The notes under the pieces were generated by a model. It was not told the DNA's origin, made no database searches, and saw nothing but the letters and a program-made list of their open reading frames with translations. This document shows positions 6,484 through 12,507 of a stretch of DNA of 28,813 nucleotides, in pieces. A program made the position numbers and the translations under genes. The stretch is from a virus, in IMG/VR virus record IMGVR_UViG_3300009506_000146, positions 1 to 28,813 of that record; one strand, 5' to 3'. Each line of letters opens with the position of its first letter. The first letter of the stretch is position 1.

Positions 6484-6657
6484 ATGAAGCAAGATAGAGA
6501 GTCGTCTTGGCAAGGAAATTGCTGGAAGGAGTTGACAGCACCAATGAAAAAAGTGGCTTTTTTTCTCTCTTTTTTTATTGACAGTACTAGGGAAAACCCC
6601 TATGCTGGTTCAACTCTCAGAGAAATCTACACAAGGAACTGCCATGCTGAAACTTAA
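6484..6657 (+). CDS. Doubtful 57-residue reading frame (leader peptide?)
   Basis: An open frame starting MKQDRESSWQGNCWKELTAP, placed like the leaderless genes after a TTGACA promoter. It overlaps both the promoter and the first codons of the 6644 gene in another frame and crosses an A6...T7 stretch (6548-6563) that could form a weak hairpin. It may be a leader peptide, or not a gene. Included because the promoter spacing fits. Confidence 0.25.
   Translation: MKQDRESSWQGNCWKELTAPMKKVAFFLSFFIDSTRENPYAGSTLREIYTRNCHAET
6578..6606 (+). promoter_or_regulatory. Promoter of the 6644 gene, with leader
   Basis: TTGACA (6578-6583), 17 bases, TATGCT (6601-6606); about 31 bases of leader with AAGGAA before ATG 6644. 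The TTG of the -35 box opens a longer frame that is rejected as a start. Confidence 0.75.
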
Positions 6658-7189
6658 CGGAGTCGAAATCTACCTCCAGAACGGGGGAACGGTCCTCGGC
6701 GTCTTTTTAAAAGGACCAGATAAAAAGGCAATCGAGGAGCAGTATTTTAGTTTCTACAACCATGAAGCAACAGGAGGGGAGCTTGAATGGTGGAGTGATA
6801 CGTGCGCGTTGTTTTGGATATACTCTAGTGCGCACATATCTGCTGAAGACAAGTTGGTCAATGCCCTGCAAAAGGGTGTGTGGGCCAAACTAATGAACGC
6901 AGGAAGCAAAGGGAGAAACCCTTGGCCAGAATCTTGTATTATAGCAGAGCAGCAATTTGCTGCCATGGAACGCGTGACATGGTTCAAACCCGAAGTGGTT
7001 TGGGACATGTACGACATTGGGGATTCCGTGACTGCCGAAAAGGGCACGGGCAACTTTAATGATGACGTACTTGGTCAAGTGGTGTATCGTGATGGGGTCG
7101 CAAAACTGGAATTCGCAAAAGATGAAGATGAAACAGAAAGCTATAGTGAAGGTCTACAAGTTTCGAGACCTGTTACCACTAGTCATTAA
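6644..7189 (+). CDS. Hypothetical protein (181 aa)
   Basis: A 181-residue protein starting MLKLNGVEIYLQNGGTVLGV, with beta-rich beginnings, a Trp-rich middle (ELEWWSDTCALFW) and an acidic C-terminal third (KDEDETESYSEGL). No family recognised. ATG 6644 is chosen because it follows the predicted transcription start and has AAGGAA at the right distance; the longer frame starts inside the -35 box. The gene at 7122 overlaps its end. Confidence 0.6.
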   Translation: MLKLNGVEIYLQNGGTVLGVFLKGPDKKAIEEQYFSFYNHEATGGELEWWSDTCALFWIYSSAHISAEDKLVNALQKGVWAKLMNAGSKGRNPWPESCIIAEQQFAAMERVTWFKPEVVWDMYDIGDSVTAEKGTGNFNDDVLGQVVYRDGVAKLEFAKDEDETESYSEGLQVSRPVTTSH

Positions 7190-7328
7190 AGACCTGAGGC
7201 GACGCACGGGTGTTACCGTGCCGCGCCAGAACGTTCACTGGGTGAGTGGTTTGGACGGCAACAACGACCCGTTTATTCGTGTTGACATTACGCCCAATCT
7301 TTCCCTTGACAGGAAACCAAAAAGCTGA
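7122..7328 (+). CDS. Small protein overlapping the 6644 gene end
   Basis: About 68 residues, starting MKMKQKAIVKVYKFRDLLPL; a basic N-terminal part (KDLRRRTGVTVPRQN) and a beta-like end (PFIRVDITPNLSLDRK). It shares about 68 bases with the upstream gene in another frame. ATG 7122 or 7128 are both possible starts and neither has a strong Shine-Dalgarno site, so the start is uncertain. Its last codons contain the -35 box of the next promoter (7306). Confidence 0.45.
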   Translation: MKMKQKAIVKVYKFRDLLPLVIKDLRRRTGVTVPRQNVHWVSGLDGNNDPFIRVDITPNLSLDRKPKS

Positions 7329-7334
7329 TAGTAT
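7306..7334 (+). promoter_or_regulatory. Promoter of a short transcript
   Basis: TTGACA (7306-7311), 17 bases, TAGTAT (7329-7334), inside the end of the 7122 gene. A strong terminator follows only 50-80 bases later. Confidence 0.65.
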
Positions 7335-7339
7335 GGCTA

Positions 7340-7419
7340 TGGTGGAGGGAGGACCTTCACTATTTTCATAACTATTAAAGATGACCCCCGTGTATTCGAG
7401 CTAATCACGGGGGTTTTCA
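7340..7419 (+). ncRNA. Candidate 80-base small RNA
   Basis: Runs from the +1 predicted by the 7306 promoter to the terminator at 7384-7418. The RNA carries the purine run GGAGGGAGGACC near its start. The only reading frame is 10 codons from ATG 7339, so a regulatory RNA or a very short leader peptide are the choices. Confidence 0.4.
7384..7418. terminator. Bidirectional terminator
   Basis: ACCCCCGTG / CACGGGGGT, a 9-bp stem with TTTTC on the plus strand. It separates the plus-strand transcript from the convergent minus-strand microgene. Confidence 0.8.
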
Positions 7420-7488
7420 TTTCTCCCGCCCGAACGAAGACACGATATACACGAAGATAACAAGAACAATTAAACTAATGATTAGCAT
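7417..7488 (-). CDS. 23-residue membrane microprotein, leaderless
   Basis: A single hydrophobic helix, MLIISLIVLVIFVYIV, then a short tail SSFGREK. The gene is supported by its promoter: on the minus strand TTGATT, 17 bases, TATGCT, six bases, ATG. It ends at the stem of a bidirectional terminator. It resembles the microproteins at 8642-8710 and 19945-20016 (ML-I start, one helix, basic end). The function could be membrane toxicity, lysis control or partner binding; none is shown. Confidence 0.6.
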   Translation of the reverse strand: MLIISLIVLVIFVYIVSSFGREK

Positions 7489-7494
7489 ACACTT

Positions 7495-7523
7495 AGCATA
7501 CCAGACTTTTTATAAAAAATCAA
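7495..7523 (-). promoter_or_regulatory. Leaderless promoter of the minus-strand microgene
   Basis: Minus strand: TTGATT (7523-7518), 17 bases, TATGCT (7500-7495), six bases, ATG 7488. Its -35 box is two bases from the -35 box of the divergent plus-strand promoter. Confidence 0.7.
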
Positions 7524-7525
7524 GC

Positions 7526-7554
7526 TTGACTCCATAAAAAAAGATAGTTATACT
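7526..7554 (+). promoter_or_regulatory. Promoter for a leaderless mRNA (7561 gene)
   Basis: TTGACT (7526-7531), 17 bases, TATACT (7549-7554), six bases, ATG 7561. Confidence 0.8.
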
Positions 7555-7560
7555 ACTTGC

Positions 7561-7848
7561 ATGAGAATAGCTCGATATCACGGCACCTGTGTTAACTGGA
7601 ATCAGCATGACTTACAGTCTTTGCATGATATGATTGATAGCGCGATTACTATCTCGCGCCAGACGTTCCGCAAGCATGTTGACCACGACGACCTACGACT
7701 GGTAGAACGTCAATTGGGGTACGATGAACATCCCAAGCAAGGTCTTACCATGGCAGGCGACAATTATGTTTCTTATCATCGCTCGACACTTAAGGGACAA
7801 CGCGTGTATTACTTTCGCCAATCAGCCATCGAACACGTCTTCGCATGA
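7561..7848 (+). CDS. Hypothetical protein paired with the glycosylase-like gene
   Basis: A 95-residue basic, His-rich protein starting MRIARYHGTCVNWNQHDLQS, ending YYFRQSAIEHVFA. No family recognised. It is leaderless by promoter position and overlaps the next gene by ATGA, so the two are translationally coupled and may act together in DNA repair or modification (inference). Confidence 0.65.
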   Translation: MRIARYHGTCVNWNQHDLQSLHDMIDSAITISRQTFRKHVDHDDLRLVERQLGYDEHPKQGLTMAGDNYVSYHRSTLKGQRVYYFRQSAIEHVFA

Positions 7849-8417
7849 TTGACCCACATAACATCACCAATTATGACCGCAACATCACTGAGCTACAGGA
7901 GTTCTTAGTGTTTGCTGTGGCTGTGGCGGGCAAGAACTCTGACCATGTTGCGCCTAAGATAAATGCACTATTTAAGGTGCCGCTTTTTGTTGAACTTATT
8001 AACAACTATCCGTGGCTCGAAAACGGGCTGTGGGAGGCGCACATGCACGCCCTCCTTAAACAGCATAAGACGGGCAATTACGGACGCATGATGCGGTTCC
8101 TGAAGGAACTAGCCAAGAGCGAAATAAACCTCGTAGAGTGTCAAATAGACGAGTTGCTGAGCCTTTATGGGGTGGGACCCAAGAGTGCGTGCTTCTTCCT
8201 GCTCCACTCGCGGCCTAAGCAGGATTTAATTGTACTTGATACCCACGTGCGAAAGTTCTTGGCATCGAAGGGATGGAAGCTTTCTGCCATACCAGATAAA
8301 ATAAGGTACTTAAATATAGTAAATAAGGCAATCCAGTTTATCAAGTCCAGTTATCCACAACTCACTCTGGCCGAGGCGGATTTGCAAATCTGGAAAGAAT
8401 TTTCTGGAAGGGCTTGA
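7845..8417 (+). CDS. HhH-GPD DNA glycosylase-like protein (EndoIII family)
   Basis: A 190-residue all-helical protein with the helix-hairpin-helix of the endonuclease III superfamily, LLSLYGVGPKSACFFLL (104-120), followed by VLDTHVRKFL (130-139). The Lys in GVGPKSA (113) and the Asp in LDTHV (132) match the catalytic Lys and Asp of bifunctional HhH-GPD enzymes, which excise damaged or modified bases and cut the abasic site. The C-terminal four-Cys iron-sulfur loop of EndoIII is absent. Substrate unknown: repair of phage DNA, or removal of a modified base. The start overlaps the upstream stop (ATGA). Confidence 0.75.
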   Translation: MIDPHNITNYDRNITELQEFLVFAVAVAGKNSDHVAPKINALFKVPLFVELINNYPWLENGLWEAHMHALLKQHKTGNYGRMMRFLKELAKSEINLVECQIDELLSLYGVGPKSACFFLLHSRPKQDLIVLDTHVRKFLASKGWKLSAIPDKIRYLNIVNKAIQFIKSSYPQLTLAEADLQIWKEFSGRA

Positions 8418-8574
8418 CAAATAACCAAAATATGCCAAAATAAGAGAGTGGCGAGGTTCTTGGTTTCATAGCCTAGCCATATGTGTCATGTAAGGATTAG
8501 AGCAGGGTTTGTGTAATTTCTCCCTGTTCGGGGGGCTTCCAGTTTAACGACTCACTGGAAGCCCTTTTCTTTTA
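8418..8574 (+). other. Long 3' untranslated region or small RNA
   Basis: A TTGACA at 8415-8420 with no convincing -10 box, a GCAGGG...CCCTG stem near 8502-8525, then the strong terminator at 8533. It is either the 3' end of the glycosylase mRNA or a separate RNA. Confidence 0.35.
8533..8573 (+). terminator. Intrinsic terminator
   Basis: GGGCTTCCAG / CTGGAAGCCC, a 10-bp stem followed by TTTTCTTTT. Confidence 0.85.
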
Positions 8575-8631
8575 AGCACTTACGATTTCGCGCAGCACAC
8601 ATTTGCAACGTATTGATAGTCAGGGGCTTGC
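8571..8631 (+). repeat. Quadripartite intergenic element, copy 3
   Basis: Half-sites TTTAAGCACTTAC, GCAACGTATTGA and TCAGGGGCTTGC around TCGCGCAGCACAC. The last half-site forms one arm of the hairpin at 8618-8642 (AGTCAGGGG / CCCC-GACT), a likely terminator for the minus-strand genes. Confidence 0.65.
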
Positions 8632-8641
8632 GCCCCCCGAC

Positions 8642-8710
8642 TTAGTTTTGTTTTCTTGGCCAAATCAAAAAGAGCAGTATAGCGAGCGTTATTAATGCTA
8701 TGAGTAACAT
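8642..8710 (-). CDS. 22-residue membrane microprotein
   Basis: One hydrophobic helix, MLLIALITLAILLFLIW, then PRKQN. The ATG lies two bases after the stop of the upstream Cys-rich gene (TAA-TT-ATG), so it is probably translated by reinitiation. Its start and basic PRK end recall the 19945-20016 microprotein (ML-I...PRK). A terminator hairpin overlaps its stop codon. Confidence 0.5.
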   Translation of the reverse strand: MLLIALITLAILLFLIWPRKQN

Positions 8711-8712
8711 AA

Positions 8713-9369
8713 TTAATGATACTTATAGGTTACTACTGGCGTTGACCTGTGCCAACACTCGCGACATTGGCCGCAGGTATGATTTTGTGAACTTGCGGGG
8801 CAATTCCATTTCTTCTTGCTAACCGCGCCTCCTAGTACTCCTAGCTTTTTCATAAGTCCTTTCGATGGTTTTTGTTCTATGAAGTCCGCAGACAAACGGA
8901 CAACTAAATTGCGTGGATAGGTAAGGCCCAGACGTTTAAACTCGCCCAGTATACTGACCTCATGAGTAGGTAGCCAATGCCTGATGTGCGGCGTCCCTCG
9001 CGCTATCTTACAAATGTTAATCAAATCTTGAAGAGATTGCAAGTCCCCAGAAGCAAACCATCTAAAGTAACCGCTATATTCGAAGTGGTTAAGAACTACA
9101 ATCATAGCATCAGCCCAAAGAGGATGCTTCATAGCTTCTTGCCTTAAGTCAAGATGCTTCTGGATTGTAGGTCTAGCAAAGTTGCCGCGCACAGCATAAC
9201 ATTTGCTGCAAACAGTATTAGGTATCTTGGCCAACTTACGTCCGCGTTTGCATGTGTGCGCAGATATGGAATAGCAATAGCAAGGCATCTTGCTGGCATT
9301 CCCCAAGCTATGTATAATGGTTAGGGCAGTCTCAACATCCATACGCCATAACTTACTATCTTTCCTCAT
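8713..9369 (-). CDS. Cys-rich phage protein, GP88-like
   Basis: A 218-residue protein starting MRKDSKLWRMDVETALTII. Visible pattern: GNASKMPCYCYSISAHTC near residues 24-41, VCSKCYAVRGNFARP (50-64), YFRWFASGDLQSLQDL (about 102-117), TPHIRHWLPTHE, LVVRLSADF, and a C-terminal CGQCRECW. This set is shared by a widespread phage family sometimes listed as Gp88. Its conserved Cys clusters suggest a metal or iron-sulfur site, but no activity is established. An ATG three codons earlier is possible. No clear leaderless promoter is seen upstream; element copy 4 lies there. Confidence 0.6.
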   Translation of the reverse strand: MRKDSKLWRMDVETALTIIHSLGNASKMPCYCYSISAHTCKRGRKLAKIPNTVCSKCYAVRGNFARPTIQKHLDLRQEAMKHPLWADAMIVVLNHFEYSGYFRWFASGDLQSLQDLINICKIARGTPHIRHWLPTHEVSILGEFKRLGLTYPRNLVVRLSADFIEQKPSKGLMKKLGVLGGAVSKKKWNCPASSQNHTCGQCRECWHRSTPVVTYKYH

Positions 9370-9395
9370 GTTATGCAAGAAAAAAGATATCTTTC

Positions 9396-9470
9396 ATAAG
9401 TGACTCATAGACAACGAGTTATAAAAGCGCGCAGCGCACATACGTAACATAAAGAGAGTCAACGACTTAC
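9396..9470 (+). repeat. Quadripartite intergenic element, copy 4
   Basis: ATAAGTGACTCA, ACAACGAGTTAT, centre GCGCGCAGCGCAC, GTAACATAAAGA, TCAACGACTTAC. Confidence 0.7.
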
Positions 9471-9483
9471 GTCGCTGACTCTC
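9454..9483. terminator. Terminator-like hairpin
   Basis: GAGAGTCA / TGACTCTC with an inner CGAC-TTAC-GTCG, directly after the stop of the minus-strand DUF4313 gene. The loop is half-site 4 of the element. Confidence 0.65.
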
Positions 9484-9489
9484 GTGGAC

Positions 9490-9801
9490 CTACACTAACT
9501 TGTAGGCATGGATGTCACTAACAAAACCAGATGATGTCACAGGCGCGTCGACCTGTTCAATGACACCCTGCTCGACTAACTGTTCCAGAAACCCAGTGTT
9601 CTCGCTCCAATGCTTGCCGTACCATGTTCCCTCTGGTAGCAGGGAAGACGCGGGCAGGTTAACTGATAGCGTGCAAAACATTTCCTCAGTTTCGCCGTCC
9701 ATGGCAAACACTGCTGTAGCATTGTTATTCTGGTAATTCGAGGTAACCAGTCTCACCTTGTAGTTTTTGCCCAACATATTGAGGTTGGCAAACTTGTCCA
9801 T
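9490..9801 (-). CDS. DUF4313-like protein
   Basis: A 103-residue protein. The pattern KNYKVRLVTSNYQNNNATAV, then FCTLSVNLP, LPEGTWYGKHW and VTSSGFVSDIHAYKL matches the DUF4313 family of small phage and mobile-element proteins, whose role is unknown. ATG 9801 is chosen over a longer frame because it has a strong site GGGAGGA five bases upstream and follows the upstream stop by one base (TAA-G-ATG). It is the second gene of a two-gene unit with 9803-10063. Confidence 0.7.
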   Translation of the reverse strand: MDKFANLNMLGKNYKVRLVTSNYQNNNATAVFAMDGETEEMFCTLSVNLPASSLLPEGTWYGKHWSENTGFLEQLVEQGVIEQVDAPVTSSGFVSDIHAYKLV

Positions 9802-9802
9802 C

Positions 9803-10063
9803 TTAATCCTCCCTCCAGTTAAAGTAAAAGCGAGGCATGTGCTGGAATTGCAAGCTGCCCTTTTTACCCGTGGCTTTTTCGGTGGCCACAATGTAAGGGG
9901 CCATGAATCCAATCACATCAAAATCCTCACCTAATTGCTTGGTATCCCAAACGCGCCCATGGAGCGCTTCGAGCCGTTGACGTTCAGAAGCTTTGTCGTC
10001 GCTTTGAACCTGTGAATTAATCTCAGCTACTTGCTGCCGTCGAATTTGTTCTGTATCATCCAT
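9803..10063 (-). CDS. Conserved small phage protein, leaderless
   Basis: An 86-residue protein starting MDDTEQIRRQQVAEINSQ: a charged helical N-terminal half and a C-terminal part with FDVIGFMAPYIVATEKATG followed by GSLQFQHMPRFYF. The GF-AP...GSL-F-H-PRFYF pattern recurs in phage hypothetical proteins. The start is fixed by the promoter; the frame extends six codons upstream but only into the -10 box. Confidence 0.65.
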   Translation of the reverse strand: MDDTEQIRRQQVAEINSQVQSDDKASERQRLEALHGRVWDTKQLGEDFDVIGFMAPYIVATEKATGKKGSLQFQHMPRFYFNWRED

Positions 10064-10069
10064 AACATG

Positions 10070-10097
10070 AAGATAGCACAAGATAGTAAGTAGTCAA
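10070..10097 (-). promoter_or_regulatory. Promoter for a leaderless mRNA (10063 gene)
   Basis: Minus strand TTGACT, 16 bases, extended -10 TGC-TATCTT (10075-10070), six bases, ATG 10063. Confidence 0.8.
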
Positions 10098-10122
10098 CAA
10101 AGTTTTTTATTTTTTTTAGCTA

Positions 10123-10151
10123 TTGACATCTTCATAAAAATAGATTATTAT
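10123..10151 (+). promoter_or_regulatory. Promoter for a leaderless mRNA (10160 gene)
   Basis: TTGACA (10123-10128), 17 bases, TATTAT (10146-10151), eight bases, ATG. It is divergent from the 10070 promoter, with 25 bases between the -35 boxes. Confidence 0.75.
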
Positions 10152-10159
10152 ATTCGCAT

Positions 10160-10438
10160 ATGGATGAACAAGCTTTTCTAGTGCAAGCGTTTGGCTATTG
10201 GGGCACGGGTCCCACGCTAAAATCTGCCGCGCACAATTGTCATAGGGCAGGCGCGGGTCGAACGGAGCGCGCCGTGGCTCATTTGGTAATAGGCGACGCG
10301 CACCCCACTATTGTCAATGATGGCATGAACATCGAACTTAAACACGACTCCAAGATTTATAAGCTTGGCGCGGGTTTCAGCATCGGTACCCTAATGAGGT
10401 TGGAAGATGATAACCACCAAAAGATACAGTCAACTTAA
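10160..10438 (+). CDS. Hypothetical protein (92 aa), leaderless
   Basis: A 92-residue protein starting MDEQAFLVQAFGYWGTGPTL, with AHNCHRAGAGRTERAVAHLV in the middle. The Gly-rich and His-rich segments suggest a compact fold, but no family is recognised. First gene of a three-gene run; the next gene overlaps it by 32 bases. Confidence 0.6.
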   Translation: MDEQAFLVQAFGYWGTGPTLKSAAHNCHRAGAGRTERAVAHLVIGDAHPTIVNDGMNIELKHDSKIYKLGAGFSIGTLMRLEDDNHQKIQST

Positions 10439-10832
10439 GCGCAAACTTGCGGCATTCGAAGTTTGGCGCAATGGGCGTAATGGTTACAATATTACGGACG
10501 TGCCCGCCCATCTTCGCGTAAGTAATAGGCAGCGTTCCTCCGTGGAGGTCTATGAATTCGTCCACAGCCCGCCTAAGAAAATGCTGTGTTACGTCAGGCG
10601 CAATCTTGTAGGTCCCGGTGTAGTAGACCGCAGGGTTGAGGTTACCACATGGACTGGGCAGATTATTGGCTATGGCCATCTTGGTCGCATGTATCGGTGT
10701 GGTCGGTCTGATAGATGGCATAATAAGTCTCTCAGGTACCCTATTGAGTTTGATGGTATTAATAACTGTAAATATCGCGGCACGTATTACATGAGTGCTG
10801 GCGACTACGCAAGAGTAAGGAGGGTAAAATGA
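10407..10832 (+). CDS. Hypothetical basic protein (141 aa)
   Basis: A 141-residue very basic protein starting MITTKRYSQLKRKLAAFEVW, rich in Arg, Tyr and Gly, with repeated beta-like stretches (KKMLCYVRRNLVGPGVVDRR, VEVTTWTGQIIGYGHLGR). Nucleic-acid binding is plausible from charge only. It overlaps the upstream gene by 32 bases (a purine-rich GGAAG precedes the ATG) and the next gene by four bases (ATGA). Confidence 0.55.
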   Translation: MITTKRYSQLKRKLAAFEVWRNGRNGYNITDVPAHLRVSNRQRSSVEVYEFVHSPPKKMLCYVRRNLVGPGVVDRRVEVTTWTGQIIGYGHLGRMYRCGRSDRWHNKSLRYPIEFDGINNCKYRGTYYMSAGDYARVRRVK

Positions 10833-11044
10833 ATGATGGTATCCAGATAAAACACGGGCGAGTTGTTGGGCGCGATGGCGAGATTCAAGAAGCGGAAATC
10901 GGTTTCTGCCCTGAGTGCAAGTGCGAGACATTTATCTTAATGAAGATAAAAGGCCACCAGCATATCCAATGCTCGCGCTGTGGTACCATGTATTGCGACG
11001 GTACCTGCCATGTTGACAAAACCAAAGACCTATCGGTCAATTAA
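10829..11044 (+). CDS. Zinc-ribbon small protein
   Basis: A 71-residue protein with CPECKCE (28-34), then CSRCGTMYC (48-56) and CH at 60-61: two CxxC knuckles about 20 residues apart, a zinc-ribbon pattern. Such small ribbons bind nucleic acid or proteins. The start has a perfect site AGGAGG five bases upstream and overlaps the previous stop. A hairpin and element copy 5 follow. Confidence 0.65.
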   Translation: MNDGIQIKHGRVVGRDGEIQEAEIGFCPECKCETFILMKIKGHQHIQCSRCGTMYCDGTCHVDKTKDLSVN

Positions 11045-11047
11045 CCT

Positions 11048-11077
11048 AGCGGCAACACTCCCGAACCTGTTGCCGCT
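11048..11077 (+). terminator. Terminator-like hairpin
   Basis: AGCGGCAAC / GTTGCCGCT, a 9-bp stem without a T run, three bases after the stop. Confidence 0.55.
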
Positions 11078-11136
11078 CAACAACTTACAATTTCGCGCAG
11101 CCCGCTTTCACAAACGCCTCACCACCAAGGGTTTAT
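11077..11136 (+). repeat. Quadripartite intergenic element, copy 5
   Basis: TCAACAACTTAC, centre TCGCGCAGCCCGC, ACAAACGCCTCA, CCAAGGGTTTAT; the first half-site is replaced by the hairpin arm. Confidence 0.65.
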
Positions 11137-11154
11137 ATTTATTTATTTTTATTG

Positions 11155-11183
11155 TTGACAACATAGATTAGTGCGGCTATCTT
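11155..11183 (+). promoter_or_regulatory. Promoter for a leaderless mRNA (11191 gene)
   Basis: TTGACA (11155-11160), 17 bases, TATCTT (11178-11183), seven bases, ATG 11191. Earlier TTG and ATG triplets fall inside or before the expected +1. Confidence 0.75.
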
Positions 11184-11190
11184 GCATGGT

Positions 11191-11562
11191 ATGGAACTTA
11201 AACTTGAAATCAATTCAAAAGCAGTTAAGGATAATCAGCCACTGGCTTATGCTGGCATTATGATTACTCCTAACATTAACGAAAACTATTGGATAATGCG
11301 TGTCAAGGTCAACAAAAAACAAGCCGTGGTTGCTTTCCCTAAGTTTGGTACCATAGGTATTGGCTTTATGATTGAAGCAAGAGACTGGAATACAAACTTG
11401 CCTTGGTGCTGCAACCCGCAAACAATTTATGACCATATCAAGGATAACAAGGGTGGACATGCTTCCCCTGAAGATTGTATTAAAGCTATCAAGATGTTGA
11501 GGCAAGCTATCTCGGACGCCAAACTTGACCCCAAAAACTCTATTGACAACCCCATAAGATAG
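11191..11562 (+). CDS. Hypothetical protein (123 aa), leaderless
   Basis: A 123-residue protein starting MELKLEINSKAVKDNQPLAY, with a beta-rich front (WIMRVKVNKKQAVVAFPKFG) and a helical end (SPEDCIKAIKMLRQAISDAK). No family recognised. The last codons (Ile-Asp-Asn) contain the TTGACA of the next promoter, so the coding end doubles as regulatory DNA. Confidence 0.6.
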   Translation: MELKLEINSKAVKDNQPLAYAGIMITPNINENYWIMRVKVNKKQAVVAFPKFGTIGIGFMIEARDWNTNLPWCCNPQTIYDHIKDNKGGHASPEDCIKAIKMLRQAISDAKLDPKNSIDNPIR

Positions 11563-11570
11563 GATATGTT
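11543..11570 (+). promoter_or_regulatory. Promoter for a leaderless mRNA (11577 gene)
   Basis: TTGACA (11543-11548), 16 bases, TATGTT (11565-11570), six bases, ATG. The -35 box lies in the upstream coding end. Confidence 0.75.
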
Positions 11571-11576
11571 ACTTGT

Positions 11577-12143
11577 ATGAATATGACATCTAGTCAATCG
11601 TGGGCGATATTCTGCTTATCCAAGATAGATGTGCGGAATACTGAAATCGACATCAAAGCGGCTGGCAACCTGATTGAAGCTTTGAAAACAGGCGGCGACA
11701 GTTTCGATGCAGCTATTAAATTGCTTAAAGAAACTCCCGGCGCAATCATCAAGGGCGAAGCAAAACCTAAACAGGATTGGCGCAAGCTCTACACTGAGGC
11801 GCACGATGCTGGTATGATAGCGGGCGCAAAGGCGCTACCTACTCCTATGACCGTCCAGCAGCACGCGTCGCCATTCAACGACAATTCCCCTGTGGTGAAG
11901 GAATGGCACGTGCCCGAGGGTGCCTGTGGTTTCGCTTGGGTCACTATCAGGCCGGGGACTTGTAGCTTTGCTAAATGGCTCAAGAAGAACGACCTTGCCA
12001 GTGTGGCCTATGGTGGCGGGATGCAAGTTTGGGTACACCAGTTTAACCAGTCGGTAGAGCGCAAGGAAGCCTATGCGCACGCGTTTGCCGAAGTGTTGCG
12101 CCTGCATGGTATCAAAGCTTATGCTGGTTCAAGATTGGACTAA
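11577..12143 (+). CDS. Conserved phage protein (188 aa), unknown role
   Basis: A 188-residue protein. The N-terminal third is helical (NLIEALKTGGDSFDAAIKLL). The C-terminal two thirds carry a recurrent phage pattern: AHDAGMIAGAKALPTPMTV, VPEGACGFAWVTIRPG, FAKWLKKND, YGGGMQVWVHQFNQS, KEAYAHAFAEVLR and a final GIKAYAGSRLD. I recognise this pattern from phage hypothetical proteins but know of no function. Leaderless start; likely co-transcribed with 12149. Confidence 0.65.
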   Translation: MNMTSSQSWAIFCLSKIDVRNTEIDIKAAGNLIEALKTGGDSFDAAIKLLKETPGAIIKGEAKPKQDWRKLYTEAHDAGMIAGAKALPTPMTVQQHASPFNDNSPVVKEWHVPEGACGFAWVTIRPGTCSFAKWLKKNDLASVAYGGGMQVWVHQFNQSVERKEAYAHAFAEVLRLHGIKAYAGSRLD

Positions 12144-12148
12144 TTAAA

Positions 12149-12340
12149 ATGACCCCCGAAGCACAATACTTGATTCGACGCGAAGAGTTTGCCAAATTTC
12201 GCGCTTGGTTACATTCTTGCATGTTTATTGGCCATAAGCACGGCGCAAGTAATGCGAAACTACGTAAAGTTTGCCGTGAAGTTTGCAAACACTTAGAGGA
12301 CACATACGCGTGGAAAGTTACTAAAATTACTAGGAAATAA
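12149..12340 (+). CDS. Small basic protein (63 aa)
   Basis: A 63-residue basic helical protein starting MTPEAQYLIRREEFAKFRAW, with KLRKVCREVCKHLEDTYAWK. It starts five bases after the previous stop without a Shine-Dalgarno site. Charge suggests nucleic-acid binding. The probable structured RNA at 12347 begins seven bases after its stop. Confidence 0.55.
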   Translation: MTPEAQYLIRREEFAKFRAWLHSCMFIGHKHGASNAKLRKVCREVCKHLEDTYAWKVTKITRK

Positions 12341-12346
12341 ACTTTT

Positions 12347-12486
12347 GGCCCGTCCAGTGAGTAATCACTAGGGAATAGCAGTCTATAGGGCTAGGTCGTG
12401 TAAATTAACGGCAATAAATACACGGTAACCATGGTGAATACTATAGGCGGAAGTAGCGAAAGCAAAGCTTCTCTTAATGGCGGGCC
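12347..12486 (+). ncRNA. Candidate structured RNA, unknown class (140 bases)
   Basis: The ends pair as an 8-bp closing stem (GGCCCGTC 12347-12354 with GGCGGGCC 12479-12486, one G-U). Inside are an AGTGA-GTAA-TCACT hairpin (12356-12369), ATAG-CAGT-CTAT (12375-12386), a CGTGTA / TACACG stem (12397-12424) and a GAAG...CTTC stem topped by GC-GAAA-GC, a GNRA tetraloop (12450-12471). The sequence ACTTTTT follows, so the closing stem could also act as a terminator. It fills the leader of the 12508 gene: a cis-regulatory RNA or an independent RNA. I cannot match it to a known class. Confidence 0.5.
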
Positions 12487-12507
12487 ACTTTTTAACTAAC
12501 AATAAAT

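Noticed and set aside
6578-6643. N-terminal extension of the 6644 gene from TTG 6578
   Set aside because: The TTG is the start of the -35 box TTGACA, upstream of the predicted transcription start.
12347-12486. tRNA, tmRNA or group I intron
   Set aside because: No cloverleaf, T-loop or CCA end, and no recognisable intron core; kept only as a structured RNA of unknown class.
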